Program-made: the position numbers and the translations under genes
NCBI RefSeq assembly: GCF_900105045.1
Contig: NZ_LT629739.1
Span: 1,550,001-1,614,000, forward strand
Length of the DNA: 64,000 bases
Direction of reading: 5' to 3'
DNA from: Brevibacterium picturae
GTDB taxonomy: Bacteria > Actinomycetota > Actinomycetes > Actinomycetales > Brevibacteriaceae
Shown here: positions 52,816 to 61,800 of the stretch, piece after piece
Numbering within the stretch: position 1 is the stretch's first letter
Layout: each line of letters begins with the position of its first letter
The notes under the pieces: generated by a model
Databases searched by the model: none
The model's input: the letters and a program-made list of their open reading frames with translations, nothing else
What the model was told of the DNA's origin: nothing

Positions 52816-53490
52816 ATGGTCACTGAACATGTTCACTCACGCACCGATCGGCGGCTGAGAACCGAGGAGAAGATCATCTTCGCTGCCGCCGATCTGTTCC
52901 TCGAACTCGGCTACAAGACCACCACGGTCCGAGGAATCGCCAAGCGCGCCGAGGTGTCGGTGGGCAGGGTGATGGCCGCCGGCGACAAGGATGTCCTCCT
53001 CGTCCGCTGCTACGACCTCTGGATCGGACAGCTCCAGTCCGGGACCCATGTCCTGCCGACCCGAACACGCACCCAGTCCGGGGCAGCAGCTTCGGCACGA
53101 GCCGGGGCAGCGCCCCCGACACGAACCGGCGTCAGGCCGACGGCCACCTCGGCGGTGCAGAATCATCTGCTGGAGATCTTCCTGCCCTTCCTTGAGTTCT
53201 TCGCCGGCCACGAAGACCTGTCCCGGGACTACGCGGCCGCACTGATGCGCGTGGTCGGCAAACCACAGGTCTTCGAGATGCTGGCAGCGGACCTGCAGGA
53301 CAAACTGTCCTCGAGTCTGGTCTCGATCGGAATCAGCACAGCATATGCGCAGGCCAGCGCCTCCGCGCTCTACGACTCCTACTTGGGCATCCTGTTCCGG
53401 TGGGCGGCCAGCGATATGGGCCTCGACGAAGCGACCGAGGCGCTCTCACACAGCATCGCGTTCCACACCCAACTGCGCAGGCCGGTGTGA
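52816..53490 (+). CDS. TetR-family transcriptional regulator
   Basis: The 224-residue protein has a TetR HTH at residues 15-60 ('TEEKIIFAAADLFLELGYKTTTVRGIAKRAEVSVG' in two helices-turn) and an all-helical ligand domain with an Ala/Arg/Thr-rich insertion near residues 80-110. It is divergent from mntH (90 bp) and 27 bp upstream of the DoxX-like gene it probably controls. Confidence 0.87.
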   Translation: MVTEHVHSRTDRRLRTEEKIIFAAADLFLELGYKTTTVRGIAKRAEVSVGRVMAAGDKDVLLVRCYDLWIGQLQSGTHVLPTRTRTQSGAAASARAGAAPPTRTGVRPTATSAVQNHLLEIFLPFLEFFAGHEDLSRDYAAALMRVVGKPQVFEMLAADLQDKLSSSLVSIGISTAYAQASASALYDSYLGILFRWAASDMGLDEATEALSHSIAFHTQLRRPV

Positions 53491-53517
53491 CTCTGCGCCC
53501 ACAGTAAGGAGAACGAC

Positions 53518-53877
53518 ATGACCCTGCTCCCCGAACCATGGTGGCCGGTGGCGGTGATGGCCTTCATCGTCCTCGTCGACGGCCTCATGACGTTCAGACC
53601 GCCGACGTTCATCGCCGACTGCCTCGACGGAGTCGGGCTCCCTCGCGACTGGTGGTGGCTGCTCGCGGTCGTGAAGTTCCTCGCGGTTGCCGGGCTGGTC
53701 GCAGGCGTCTGGATCCCGGGCGTCGGCCTGGCCGCGATCGTCGGCCTCATCGCCTACTTCCTCACCGCCGCGGGCGCCCACCTGCGCGCGGGATATGTCG
53801 GCCGCGACTTCTGGCTCAACTGCCTGGGGATGCTCGTGCTCAACATCCTCGTCCTCGTCTTCTGCTTCCTCGTCTGA
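53518..53877 (+). CDS. DoxX-like small membrane protein
   Basis: The 119-residue protein has four helices and the DoxX-like pattern 'LLAVVKFLAVAGLVAGVWIPGVGLAAIVGL' across two helices followed by 'GAHLRAG'. ATG 53518 follows AAGGAG. DoxX proteins associate with redox complexes in some actinobacteria; function here is unknown. It is likely co-transcribed with the TetR gene. Confidence 0.8.
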   Translation: MTLLPEPWWPVAVMAFIVLVDGLMTFRPPTFIADCLDGVGLPRDWWWLLAVVKFLAVAGLVAGVWIPGVGLAAIVGLIAYFLTAAGAHLRAGYVGRDFWLNCLGMLVLNILVLVFCFLV

Positions 53878-54020
53878 GGTGCTGCTGTTTCTGCGTCTGA
53901 GTTGTTGCAGTTTCCGATCATTCTCGAACCGGCGTGCCCGGCTGCTTGTTTTCCCTTCTCGGAGATTTCATAGTGGAGTCAGGGCCGAGAGGACGGCACC
54001 GAGACGGAAGGATTGGCAGC

Positions 54021-54803
54021 GTGGCCGAATCTGCAGAGGACCGATACGCCCGATGGCAATGGATCCACGAGACAGCGGTGATGACCGGGTGGGACTTCGC
54101 CGCCCTCGGCTCGCGCCTCGTCGCCGACGAACCGCCCTGGGATTTTGACCTGACCTGCGCCAAGGCGATGGCACGCCTGCAGCCGTGCCTCGACATGGGA
54201 ACCGGCGGAGGCGAGCGCCTGAGCAAACTCGTCAAAAGTGTCAGCACCGTAGGAGGCTTCATCAGCCGCAGATCCTCGGTCCACGCCAGCGAAGGGTGGA
54301 AGCCGAACCTGGCGGTGGCCACCTCGGCGCTGGAGGAATACGGCATCGAGGTCCGTGAGTACGACAGCGAGACCGGCGAGCCCATGCCGTGGTCCGACGA
54401 CTTCTTCGATCTCGTGATGAACCGGCATGAGAGCTACGATCCGGCCGAGCTCGCCCGTGTCGTCGCACCAGACGGACGGTTCCTCACTCAGCAGGTCGAC
54501 GGCACGGAGGCTTCCGAATTCCGGCTCTGGTTCGATGGCCGGCCCGAAGCCCCGGAGAATCGGCTCGGACCACGCCTCGACGAGCTCGAGTCGCAGGGCT
54601 TCACCATCACCGATGCCGATGAGTGGACCGGCACGATGGAATTCGCCGACGTCGAGGCGGTCATCGAGTACCTCGCCTACATCCCTTGGGACGTCCCCGG
54701 GTTCACGGTGGCCGACAATCTCGTCGCACTCGACCGGCTGGCGGCCCGCAGGTCCCCAATCGAGGTGACGCAGAAGCGCTTCCACATCGCTGCCGAGCGG
54801 TAG
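54021..54803 (+). CDS. Class I SAM-dependent methyltransferase
   Basis: The 260-residue protein has SAM motif I 'CLDMGTGGGE' near residue 61 and a post-I acidic region 'VREYDSETGEPMPWSDDFFDLVMNRHE' (two motifs). The C-terminal part ('DEWTGTMEFADVEAVIEYLAYIPWDVPGF') resembles RlmA/UbiE-like small-molecule or RNA methyltransferases. GTG 54021 follows GGAAGGA. Target unknown. Confidence 0.8.
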   Translation: MAESAEDRYARWQWIHETAVMTGWDFAALGSRLVADEPPWDFDLTCAKAMARLQPCLDMGTGGGERLSKLVKSVSTVGGFISRRSSVHASEGWKPNLAVATSALEEYGIEVREYDSETGEPMPWSDDFFDLVMNRHESYDPAELARVVAPDGRFLTQQVDGTEASEFRLWFDGRPEAPENRLGPRLDELESQGFTITDADEWTGTMEFADVEAVIEYLAYIPWDVPGFTVADNLVALDRLAARRSPIEVTQKRFHIAAER

Positions 54804-54897
54804 ATTCCCGCCCTCAGCAGATGGTCAGGTTTTCCCGACCTCGGTGACCGGGAAGCCGCATAGGCCGGCACTGGTCGGCGTGGATAGTGTCGAAGAC

Positions 54898-55401
54898 ATG
54901 ACCTCCCCCGACTTCATGTATCCCCAGCCCACCGATGACGAGTTGGCCGCGCAGCAGCCGTACACCACAACGCTGGGGAGTCACGCGCACGTCGTCGACC
55001 ACACACCCGCCTCATCGGGCACGGAGACCGACCATGACGGAACTCCGCCGGCAGGCGCGAACCGTCCGCGCCTCGGCAAGGTCGCGATGGTTGTCGCGAT
55101 TATCGCCGCAGGACTGTCCCTCATCGCGTCGTTCGTCCTGGGCCTCACCCTCGGACCGATGGAGATCGAGTACGGCTACTACTTCACCGACACTCCCAGC
55201 TGGTACCGGAACCTCGCGATCGCACTGTTCGGCCTCCAGGCCCTGTGCACCGCGATCGGCATCACCGGCCTCATCATGGGCATCGTCTCTGCCGCCACCG
55301 GTCGAGGCAGAACTCAGGGAATCATTGCAGTCGCCATCACCGTCTTGGCCCCGTTCGTCTCCTTCGCGATCTTCATGATCCTCGGTTTCGCCTTCGCCTG
55401 A
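54898..55401 (+). CDS. DUF4190-like membrane protein
   Basis: The 167-residue protein has a polar N-terminus of about 60 residues and three helices ('VAMVVAIIAAGLSLIASFVLG', 'LAIALFGLQALCTAIGITGL' cut short, and 'GIIAVAITVLAPFVSFAIFM'). The Gly-rich 'GLIMGIVSAATGRG' is common in DUF4190 proteins. ATG 54898 is chosen over one 18 codons upstream. No function is known. Confidence 0.68.
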   Translation: MTSPDFMYPQPTDDELAAQQPYTTTLGSHAHVVDHTPASSGTETDHDGTPPAGANRPRLGKVAMVVAIIAAGLSLIASFVLGLTLGPMEIEYGYYFTDTPSWYRNLAIALFGLQALCTAIGITGLIMGIVSAATGRGRTQGIIAVAITVLAPFVSFAIFMILGFAFA

Positions 55402-55533
55402 CGCCGGGGCGAGGCTGTGGCGGATTGATTCCGCATCACACCATTCGGTGCAGACAGAGGTAGAAATCCCTGCGAACGCGTCCGTCATTCAGACTGCCCC
55501 TTGACATGATTCCAGTCGCCATGGACGATTGAA

Positions 55534-55545
55534 CAAATCGATTTG
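55534..55545. promoter_or_regulatory. LacI-type operator upstream of the NCS2 permease
   Basis: CAAATCGATTTG is a perfect palindrome with a central CG, 51 bp before the permease start. A longer copy, CCAAATCGATTTGG, precedes the amidohydrolase gene at 60424-60437, and a LacI regulator lies between. Confidence 0.75.
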
Positions 55546-55596
55546 GCCGCTGATATGACAAGGGCTGAACATGACGCGCTTCAAAGGAGAGGCCCA

Positions 55597-56985
55597 ATGA
55601 CTGCACCAACCGAAGCAACTGATGGCGTTCACCCCGTTGATCAGCTCCGACCGATGCACCGGCTCATCCCGTTCGCCATCCAGCACGTACTGGTCATGGT
55701 GGCGACACCGATCTCCTCCGTCTTCCTCATCGCCACTGCACTTGACTTGTCGGAAGACATCACCTCGGCGGTCCTGTCTGCAGTCTTCGTGTTCTCCGGC
55801 CTCGGTTCGATCCTGCAGTCGGTCGGGATCTGGAAGATCGGCGTCCGGCTGCCCTTCGTCATGCTGCCCGGTGGTGCGGCCACCATTCTCTTCATTACGA
55901 TCGCGCAGGGAACTGACGTGGCGACCGCCGTGGGAGCGGTGCTCCTGACCGGTGTGTTCTACATTCTCGCAGTGACACTCTTCGTCAAACTGCTCAAATT
56001 CTTCCCTCCTCTGGTCATCGGCATCATGGTGATCGTCATCGGGGTCAACCTCGTCCAGGTGACAGGAAAGCTCATCGTCGGCGAAGCCGATGCCGAAGGC
56101 TTCGGGGATCCGCAGAACCTGTTCCTCGGCTTCGTCACCATCGCCATCACCGTGCTGAGCTTCCGCTTCCTGCGCGGAATGTTCGCGAAGCTCTCGATCG
56201 CAATCGGACTCATCGGCGGCACCGTCGTCGGGGCATTCATGGGTGCGACGAGCTTCTCCGCACAGGCCGGCGGCCCCCTGCTCGCTGCTCCCTCGCTCTT
56301 CCCCTTCGGTGCCCCGAAGTTCGATCTCATCGCAGCGATCCCGATGCTGCTGTGGGCGCTGGCCTCCATGGCCGAGGCAACCGGTCAGACGATCATCAAC
56401 TCAGAGATCGTCGAGAAGAAGGTCGACCCGAGCAGGGACGTGCCCCGACTCATCCGCGCAGATGGCATCGTGACAATTTTCGGCGGACTCTTCGGCACAC
56501 CTGCCATGGTCACCAGTGGGGAGAATGTCGGCATCGTTCGCGCTTCCGGCATCCGCAGCCGATTCGTCACCGCCTTCGCCGGCGTCCTGCTCCTCATCAT
56601 CGGCGTCAGTCCGCTGGCTCGAATCCTCAATGGCATTCCCTCGGCGGTCGTCGGCGGGACCGCGGTCGTGGTGTTCGCGATCATCGCGGTCCTCGGCGTG
56701 CAGATGCTCGCCCGTGTCGATTTCAACCAGACGGGCAATCTCATCACGGCCACGGTCGGCCTGGCAGCCGGTCTGTTGCCGGTACTCATTCCCGGCATGT
56801 ACTCTCAGCTGCCACCCAATGCGGCTTCGCTGTTGGGCAGCGGAGTGGCGATGGCGGCCTTCGTCTCTGTTCTGCTCAATCTCCTCTTCCACCACACGGG
56901 CAAGAGGAATCGGCACCCGAAGAGCAGAACTCCGATCGATGATCCCAGCAAGCTGGATCAGCGCCCGGGCGATTACCGGATCTGA
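55597..56985 (+). CDS. NCS2-family purine/pyrimidine permease
   Basis: The 462-residue protein has the NCS2 signatures 'IPFAIQHVLVMVATPISSVF', 'RLPFVMLPGGAATILF' and 'SMAEATGQTIINSEIV' and about 12-14 helices. Characterised members carry xanthine, urate or uracil with protons. ATG 55597 follows AAAGGAGA. The shared operator with a guanine-deaminase-like amidohydrolase suggests a purine or purine-like substrate; this is inference. Confidence 0.9.
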   Translation: MTAPTEATDGVHPVDQLRPMHRLIPFAIQHVLVMVATPISSVFLIATALDLSEDITSAVLSAVFVFSGLGSILQSVGIWKIGVRLPFVMLPGGAATILFITIAQGTDVATAVGAVLLTGVFYILAVTLFVKLLKFFPPLVIGIMVIVIGVNLVQVTGKLIVGEADAEGFGDPQNLFLGFVTIAITVLSFRFLRGMFAKLSIAIGLIGGTVVGAFMGATSFSAQAGGPLLAAPSLFPFGAPKFDLIAAIPMLLWALASMAEATGQTIINSEIVEKKVDPSRDVPRLIRADGIVTIFGGLFGTPAMVTSGENVGIVRASGIRSRFVTAFAGVLLLIIGVSPLARILNGIPSAVVGGTAVVVFAIIAVLGVQMLARVDFNQTGNLITATVGLAAGLLPVLIPGMYSQLPPNAASLLGSGVAMAAFVSVLLNLLFHHTGKRNRHPKSRTPIDDPSKLDQRPGDYRI

Positions 56986-57006
56986 GGCAGCCTTCGGCGC
57001 GCTCCG

Positions 57007-58062
57007 CTACTTCGCCGGTCCGGCCGTGGATTCCCTGATGACGAGGGTCGGAGCCGCACTTGACCCCCCGGTGCCGGAGAGGTCGTCACTGGTCGGATCG
57101 TCCACGCCGGTCTGCGGTGAACCGTCGATGATCGCGACGAGTCGCTCGATCGCCTGGCTTGAGATCTCGTCCAAGCCCAAGTGCACAGCCGTCAGAGGCG
57201 GGACGCTGGTGCGTGCTCGCAGACCGTCGTACCGTGTCGCAATGAGCAGATCGCGGCCGATCACACGTCCGGCCTGCGCTCCCGCCCGCACAGCACCGGT
57301 CGCGAAGGTGTCGATCGGAATGAAGAAGGCATCGGCTTCAGGATGCTCAGCCAGGATTGACTCGGATGCACGGAACCCGGCGTCCTCTCCTCCGCCTTCG
57401 TCCGCCTCGGCGATGATCGGGTCGAAGCCCTCACGCTCAGCGGCTGCCAGATAGGCGGCCCGAGCTGCAGTCTGGGATCCGCGCACGCTGGTGCCGACGA
57501 CGAGCGCCGGATGCTTCGCCCCGCTCGTCAGCAAGTGGGTGATGAGCAGTTCCGCCGTCTGCGTATGGTGCAGGTCCACAGTCCGCTCATCCGCCGGGCC
57601 GTCGATCGCGACGAACGGGATGTCGCGGTCACTCAGGCTTGCGGCAATCGGATCGTCCGCGGTGGGTTCGAGGAGGATCGCGCCGTCGATGTCGAGGCGA
57701 TCGACCGGGTTGTTGTCGCCCTCCGGTGGTGCGAGGACGAAGACGTAGCCCTTGAGCAGTGCGGTCCGTGCGCATCCCATGGCCAGCTCGGTGAAGAACC
57801 CCAACTGCGAGGGCCCGGCAGAGACCGCCGAGGGCATCGAGGACAGAAGAGCGAGCGCCTGGGAACGACCGGAGCGCAGACCCTGGGCACGGACGCTGGG
57901 GCGATAGTTGAGGCGGGCAGCAACGTCTTTGACCTTGTCCCGGGTCTCCGAATTGACCTTGCCCAGACCGTTGAGGGCATGGGACACAGTCGTACGAGAG
58001 ACTCCCGCCTCACGTGCGACATCGGCAATGGTGGCCCGCTGCGGGCGCGACGCTGTCCCCAT
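57007..58062 (-). CDS. LacI-family transcriptional regulator
   Basis: The 351-residue protein has the LacI HTH 'ATIADVAREAGVSRTTVSHALNG' (cut), hinge region 'RLNYRPSVRAQGLRSG' and a periplasmic-binding-protein-like effector domain. It ends 21 bp from the convergent permease end and is followed upstream by TauE and the amidohydrolase genes on the same strand. The CAAATCGATTTG boxes fit LacI-type symmetry, so it is probably their repressor. Confidence 0.9.
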   Translation of the reverse strand: MGTASRPQRATIADVAREAGVSRTTVSHALNGLGKVNSETRDKVKDVAARLNYRPSVRAQGLRSGRSQALALLSSMPSAVSAGPSQLGFFTELAMGCARTALLKGYVFVLAPPEGDNNPVDRLDIDGAILLEPTADDPIAASLSDRDIPFVAIDGPADERTVDLHHTQTAELLITHLLTSGAKHPALVVGTSVRGSQTAARAAYLAAAEREGFDPIIAEADEGGGEDAGFRASESILAEHPEADAFFIPIDTFATGAVRAGAQAGRVIGRDLLIATRYDGLRARTSVPPLTAVHLGLDEISSQAIERLVAIIDGSPQTGVDDPTSDDLSGTGGSSAAPTLVIRESTAGPAK

Positions 58063-58209
58063 AGTTTCACCCTACTGGACGATCACGCCGAATAACGGGG
58101 TAACGTTCGAGGCACGCACGCGCGCAGGCGTTTCTTGGCACTCAGCCCGTTTATCGGTGGTCGGCGCAGGGGCGCAGGCGTCATTCCCCCACTTTCCCTC
58201 ATCTCTTGA

Positions 58210-58935
58210 TCACGCTTGGACGATGACGATGGCCCCGGAGATGATCGCGAAACCCAGGACGATGTAGCGCAGCACCGGGCCGTCGAGTCGGTGGTGGACG
58301 TACTTGCTGAGGAAGGATCCGATGGCCAGGAAGGGCAGCATGGCCACGGTGAAGAGCATGACGGGCCCACTCACCTGCCCGCTGATGGCGAGGACGATGA
58401 GGGAGATGACCTCCCCGACGAGGAAGCACACCGCCACCGTCGAGCGCAGCTCCGGGCCGGGGCTGTGCTGGTAGGCCAGAGCGTAGGGCGGTCCGCCGAT
58501 GCCCGTCGAAGTCTCCGTGACACCCGTGATGAGTCCGACGACGGCCAGGGCCGGTTTGTTGGGAGTGAACCTCGGGGCCAGGAGCGCAACGACGGCGGCC
58601 ACCAACGTCGACCAACCGATGAGCAGGGCGAGTTGGTGGAGGTTGACGATGACGAGGATCCACAGCCCGAAGAACGTGCCGGCGAAGCGGCCCACGCTGA
58701 TCCATTTCACCCCGTGCCAGTGAATGTCGGCTCGTTCCCGGGCCGCGACGTAGAAGTTCAGCGGGATCATCAGCACGAGCAGCATCACTGGGATGAGGCT
58801 CGGATCGATGAAACTGACGACCGGGGCCGTGATCATCGCGAAGCCCATGCCAGTGGACCCCTGCACGAAAGCAGAGAGCAGCACGGTGACGGCGACGACG
58901 CTGAAGGCGAGAATCGAGAGGCCGAGGACCGTCAC
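58210..58935 (-). CDS. TauE/SafE-family membrane permease
   Basis: The 241-residue protein has eight hydrophobic helices and the TauE/SafE repeat pattern ('QGSTGMGFAMITAPVVSFI', 'GVTETSTGIGGPPYALAY'). The family exports or imports sulfonates and other organic anions. GTG 58935 overlaps the amidohydrolase stop (GTGA), so the two are coupled. Its substrate may be the product of that enzyme. Confidence 0.85.
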   Translation of the reverse strand: MTVLGLSILAFSVVAVTVLLSAFVQGSTGMGFAMITAPVVSFIDPSLIPVMLLVLMIPLNFYVAARERADIHWHGVKWISVGRFAGTFFGLWILVIVNLHQLALLIGWSTLVAAVVALLAPRFTPNKPALAVVGLITGVTETSTGIGGPPYALAYQHSPGPELRSTVAVCFLVGEVISLIVLAISGQVSGPVMLFTVAMLPFLAIGSFLSKYVHHRLDGPVLRYIVLGFAIISGAIVIVQA

Positions 58936-60338
58936 AGCCGGTGCTCACTCATCCAAGCGGCGCGGTGTTCACTCGCCGACGGGTCGATGAGGGTGATCGG
59001 CGAATCGGCGACGACCCGATGTGAGACCTCGCGGGCACGCTCGAGGAAGGCACGCCCGTCCCAATCGACGGGCCAACCCTTCTCGAGGCGGAGTCTGCCG
59101 TCGACGATCACGGCCTCGATCTGGTCGCGATTGGCGATGCGCACGAGCTCCCACGGCACGTCCCACGAGGGCACGAACTCGGGTACCTCGAGGTCGATGA
59201 CGAGCAGATCCGCGAGCGCCCCTGGTGCGATCTCGCCGACCGCTCCGCTCAAGCCCACCGCGTCGGCACCGCCGCGCAGTCCTTGTTCGAGCCAGGTCCA
59301 GCCACCGCCGCCCGAGGAGTCGCCGACAGTGGTTCCGCCGGTGAGCCTCTGTGCCGTTTCTGCTGCATCGAGGAGGCGGAAGGCATCGGAGCGGGTGCCG
59401 TCGGTGCCCAACCCGACGCGCATTCCCAGTTCGTGCATGAGGAGCGCAGGGGCGACGGCGTTGCCCTTCCAGGAGCTCGCGACCGGGTTGTAGGCGACGG
59501 CTCCTCCGCGCTCGGACAGGACCCGGATCTCGCGCGGAGTCAGCAGCGTTGCGTGTGCGGCCAGAAGTTCGGGTCCCAGGGCGCCGAGGCGGGCCAGTCG
59601 TTCCAGCGGACGCTCTCCGTTGGCGATGAGGGATCGTTCGACTGCGGCGAGGTGCTCATTGAGGTGGGTCTGGAACGGAACTCCGGCTTCTCGCGCCAAC
59701 CGCGTGACCGCGATCAGTGCCTCGTCCGAGGCCACCTCGGGAATCGAGACAGCCAGGGAGGGGTGGATGAGCGAATCGGCATCCCACCTGCTCAGGTGTC
59801 GCTGGGCGGCCGCCACCACCTCGGCGACTTCAGCGGTCTTCGTACCCCCGCCAAGGTCATTGCAGATTACGCCGAGCACGCACCGCAGTCCGACGTCGGC
59901 AGTGACGTCTGCGATGGCGGAGACGTCGACGCCGGCGCGGGTGCCGGCATCGGCGACCGTGGTGAAGCCGCCGCGCAGGGACTCCCAGGCGGCCAGTCGG
60001 GTGGCGACATCGATGGCCTCGACGTCCATGTTCGCCTCCATCGGGACCCAGACGCGTTGGAAGATCTCGGAAGGTTCACCGAAGACGAGCGATTTTCCGA
60101 AGGACTGAGTGAGGTGATGGTGCGCGTCGATGAAGCCGGGCATGAGGAGCCGCCCGGGCAGTTCGATGCGGGAGGCGTCGGCGGGTGCAGCGGCAGCAAT
60201 GGCCTCGAGGGGGCCGACGTCGACGATGCGCCCCTCGGCGACGAGCACCGCATGATGGCGCTGCGGGCCTTCGGGAAGGAGGACCTGTTCGGGGACGAGC
60301 AGCGTCGGGGCCTGGTGCATAGTGCGCAGCTTGGTCAT
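58932..60338 (-). CDS. Amidohydrolase (guanine/8-oxoguanine deaminase-like)
   Basis: The 468-residue enzyme has the metal motif 'MPGFIDAHHHLTQSFGKSL', 'FQTHLNEH', 'AAHATLLTPREI' and 'VGLGTDGTRSDAF', the subtype III amidohydrolase pattern of TrzN/AtzB, guanine deaminase and 8-oxoguanine deaminases. It probably deaminates a purine-like ring. ATG 60338 with AAGGA is preferred over GTG 60356. It is the first gene of the minus-strand unit behind the 60424 operator. Confidence 0.85.
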   Translation of the reverse strand: MTKLRTMHQAPTLLVPEQVLLPEGPQRHHAVLVAEGRIVDVGPLEAIAAAAPADASRIELPGRLLMPGFIDAHHHLTQSFGKSLVFGEPSEIFQRVWVPMEANMDVEAIDVATRLAAWESLRGGFTTVADAGTRAGVDVSAIADVTADVGLRCVLGVICNDLGGGTKTAEVAEVVAAAQRHLSRWDADSLIHPSLAVSIPEVASDEALIAVTRLAREAGVPFQTHLNEHLAAVERSLIANGERPLERLARLGALGPELLAAHATLLTPREIRVLSERGGAVAYNPVASSWKGNAVAPALLMHELGMRVGLGTDGTRSDAFRLLDAAETAQRLTGGTTVGDSSGGGGWTWLEQGLRGGADAVGLSGAVGEIAPGALADLLVIDLEVPEFVPSWDVPWELVRIANRDQIEAVIVDGRLRLEKGWPVDWDGRAFLERAREVSHRVVADSPITLIDPSASEHRAAWMSEHRL

Positions 60339-60423
60339 GTCATCCTTCGTCGTCACAGGGGCCTCGGCGACCCTGCTTTCCTCGTGGTCAACGATATCGC
60401 GCGGAGGGTTCCACTCGAATAGG

Positions 60424-60437
60424 CCAAATCGATTTGG
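60424..60437. promoter_or_regulatory. LacI-type operator upstream of the amidohydrolase
   Basis: CCAAATCGATTTGG, a perfect 14-bp palindrome, 85 bp upstream of the amidohydrolase start. It shares a 12-bp core with 55534-55545. Confidence 0.78.
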
Positions 60438-60525
60438 TTACTCCTAGTCTACGGGGATGGCGAGACCGCGTCAACGGCGCTGCGGTTGGGCTTCCTGCCC
60501 TCCGCCGAGGCCGTAAAATGGGTGC

Positions 60526-61779
60526 ATGACGTCTTTGCCCCTCACCCCCACCTCGGCGGACAACGGGCAATTGGAGTGCCACTATTTCAACGACGGACTG
60601 TGCCGTTCCTGCACCTTCATCGAGACACCGCACGCGCAACAGGTCGCTGACAAGGAATCCTGGTGCCGCGAGGTGCTGGCCAACCACTCCCCTGCTGCCT
60701 GGCTGCCTTCTGTTGTCGGTGCCGACCGCGACTTCCGCAACCGGGCGAAGCTCGCCGTAGGTGGTTCGCTCGGCTCTGTCACCTTGGGCATCCTGGATCA
60801 GGGCTTTTACGGCGTCGACCTGCGCGAGTGCGGTATCCAAGCCCCGCAGATCCGCGCGATCATCCCGGTCATCGGTCAGTTCCTCAACGATTCGGGTCTC
60901 GACCCCTATGACGTCAACGCTCGCCGAGGTGAGCTGAAGTTCGTCCACATCACTGCGGCCCCGTCGGGGGATCTGATGATCAGGTTCGTCGTCCGCTCAC
61001 AGCACGGACTTGACGTACTGCGGACCAGACGCGAGCAGCTCATTGAGCTGGCTCCGGCGGCGACTGTCGTCTCCGTCAATCTGCTGCCAGAGCACAAGGC
61101 CGTGCTCGAGGGCAGTCGCGAAGAGATGCTGCTTGGTGATTCTCTGCGCATGAACCTCGACCGGGTCGACCTGCATCTGCGGCCGCAGTCCTTCTTCCAA
61201 ACGAACACCGACGTGGCGATCTCCCTCTACAACCAGATTGCGGCCTGGGTCGACGAGATTGCACCGGCGTCGCTGTGGGATCTGTACTGCGGCGTGGGTG
61301 GGTTCGCGCTGCACTGCGCGGGGGCGACCGGTCAGCAGACTTCGCGCACGGTCACCGGCGTGGGCGACGGCGGCGGTGCGGTCAGCCGCCGGGTCACTGG
61401 TGTGGAGCTGAGCGAGCAGGCCATCGAATCCGCGAAGATCAGTGCCGCCGAACTCGGATTCGACTCGCAATCCGGCGCCACGGTCGAGTTCATCGCCGGT
61501 GATGCCACGGAGTTCGCCGAGGCGAACCTGGCCGCCGGTCAACGTCCGGACTGCGTGATCGTCAACCCACCTCGGCGAGGGATCGGGGTTCGGCTGTCGA
61601 CGGCGCTCGAGGATTCTGGGATCGAGCACATCGTGTACTCGAGCTGCAATCCGCTCACCCTGGCCAAGGACCTCGATCGGATGCCCAGCTACGCCGTCGA
61701 ACGGGCGAGGGTCTTCGACATGTTCCCTCACACGAAACATCTCGAGGTGGCGGTGGTGCTGGAACGGCGCGACCACTAA
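60526..61779 (+). CDS. rlmC: 23S rRNA (uracil-C5)-methyltransferase
   Basis: The 417-residue protein carries an N-terminal Fe-S cluster pattern ('CHYFNDGLCRSC' plus a later Cys in 'RECGIQAPQ'), SAM motif 'LWDLYCGVGGFALHCAG', 'IVNPPRRGIG' and the catalytic Cys in 'IVYSSCNPLTLAKDL'. This is the RlmC/RlmD/TrmA family; the short Fe-S N-terminus without TRAM domain fits RlmC, which makes m5U747. A Gly/Ala-rich insert occurs after motif I (about residues 265-285). Confidence 0.88.
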   Translation: MTSLPLTPTSADNGQLECHYFNDGLCRSCTFIETPHAQQVADKESWCREVLANHSPAAWLPSVVGADRDFRNRAKLAVGGSLGSVTLGILDQGFYGVDLRECGIQAPQIRAIIPVIGQFLNDSGLDPYDVNARRGELKFVHITAAPSGDLMIRFVVRSQHGLDVLRTRREQLIELAPAATVVSVNLLPEHKAVLEGSREEMLLGDSLRMNLDRVDLHLRPQSFFQTNTDVAISLYNQIAAWVDEIAPASLWDLYCGVGGFALHCAGATGQQTSRTVTGVGDGGGAVSRRVTGVELSEQAIESAKISAAELGFDSQSGATVEFIAGDATEFAEANLAAGQRPDCVIVNPPRRGIGVRLSTALEDSGIEHIVYSSCNPLTLAKDLDRMPSYAVERARVFDMFPHTKHLEVAVVLERRDH

Positions 61780-61800
61780 ACCAACGTGGAGCATTGAGAG

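Larger units (their letters stand above)
750..61577. repeat. Dispersed decamer CACCTCGGCG (28 exact copies seen)
   Basis: Forward copies start at 1188, 2410, 3771, 6147, 23519, 26841, 29284, 29572, 30967, 32345, 34460, 34880, 38302, 43773, 52357, 53145, 54320, 55761, 59817, 60549 and 61568. Reverse complements (CGCCGAGGTG) start at 750, 3036, 24722, 36045, 37789, 52947 and 60922. They occur in genes of either strand and in spacers, so codon use alone does not explain them. None was found between 6157 and 23518. Confidence 0.6.
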
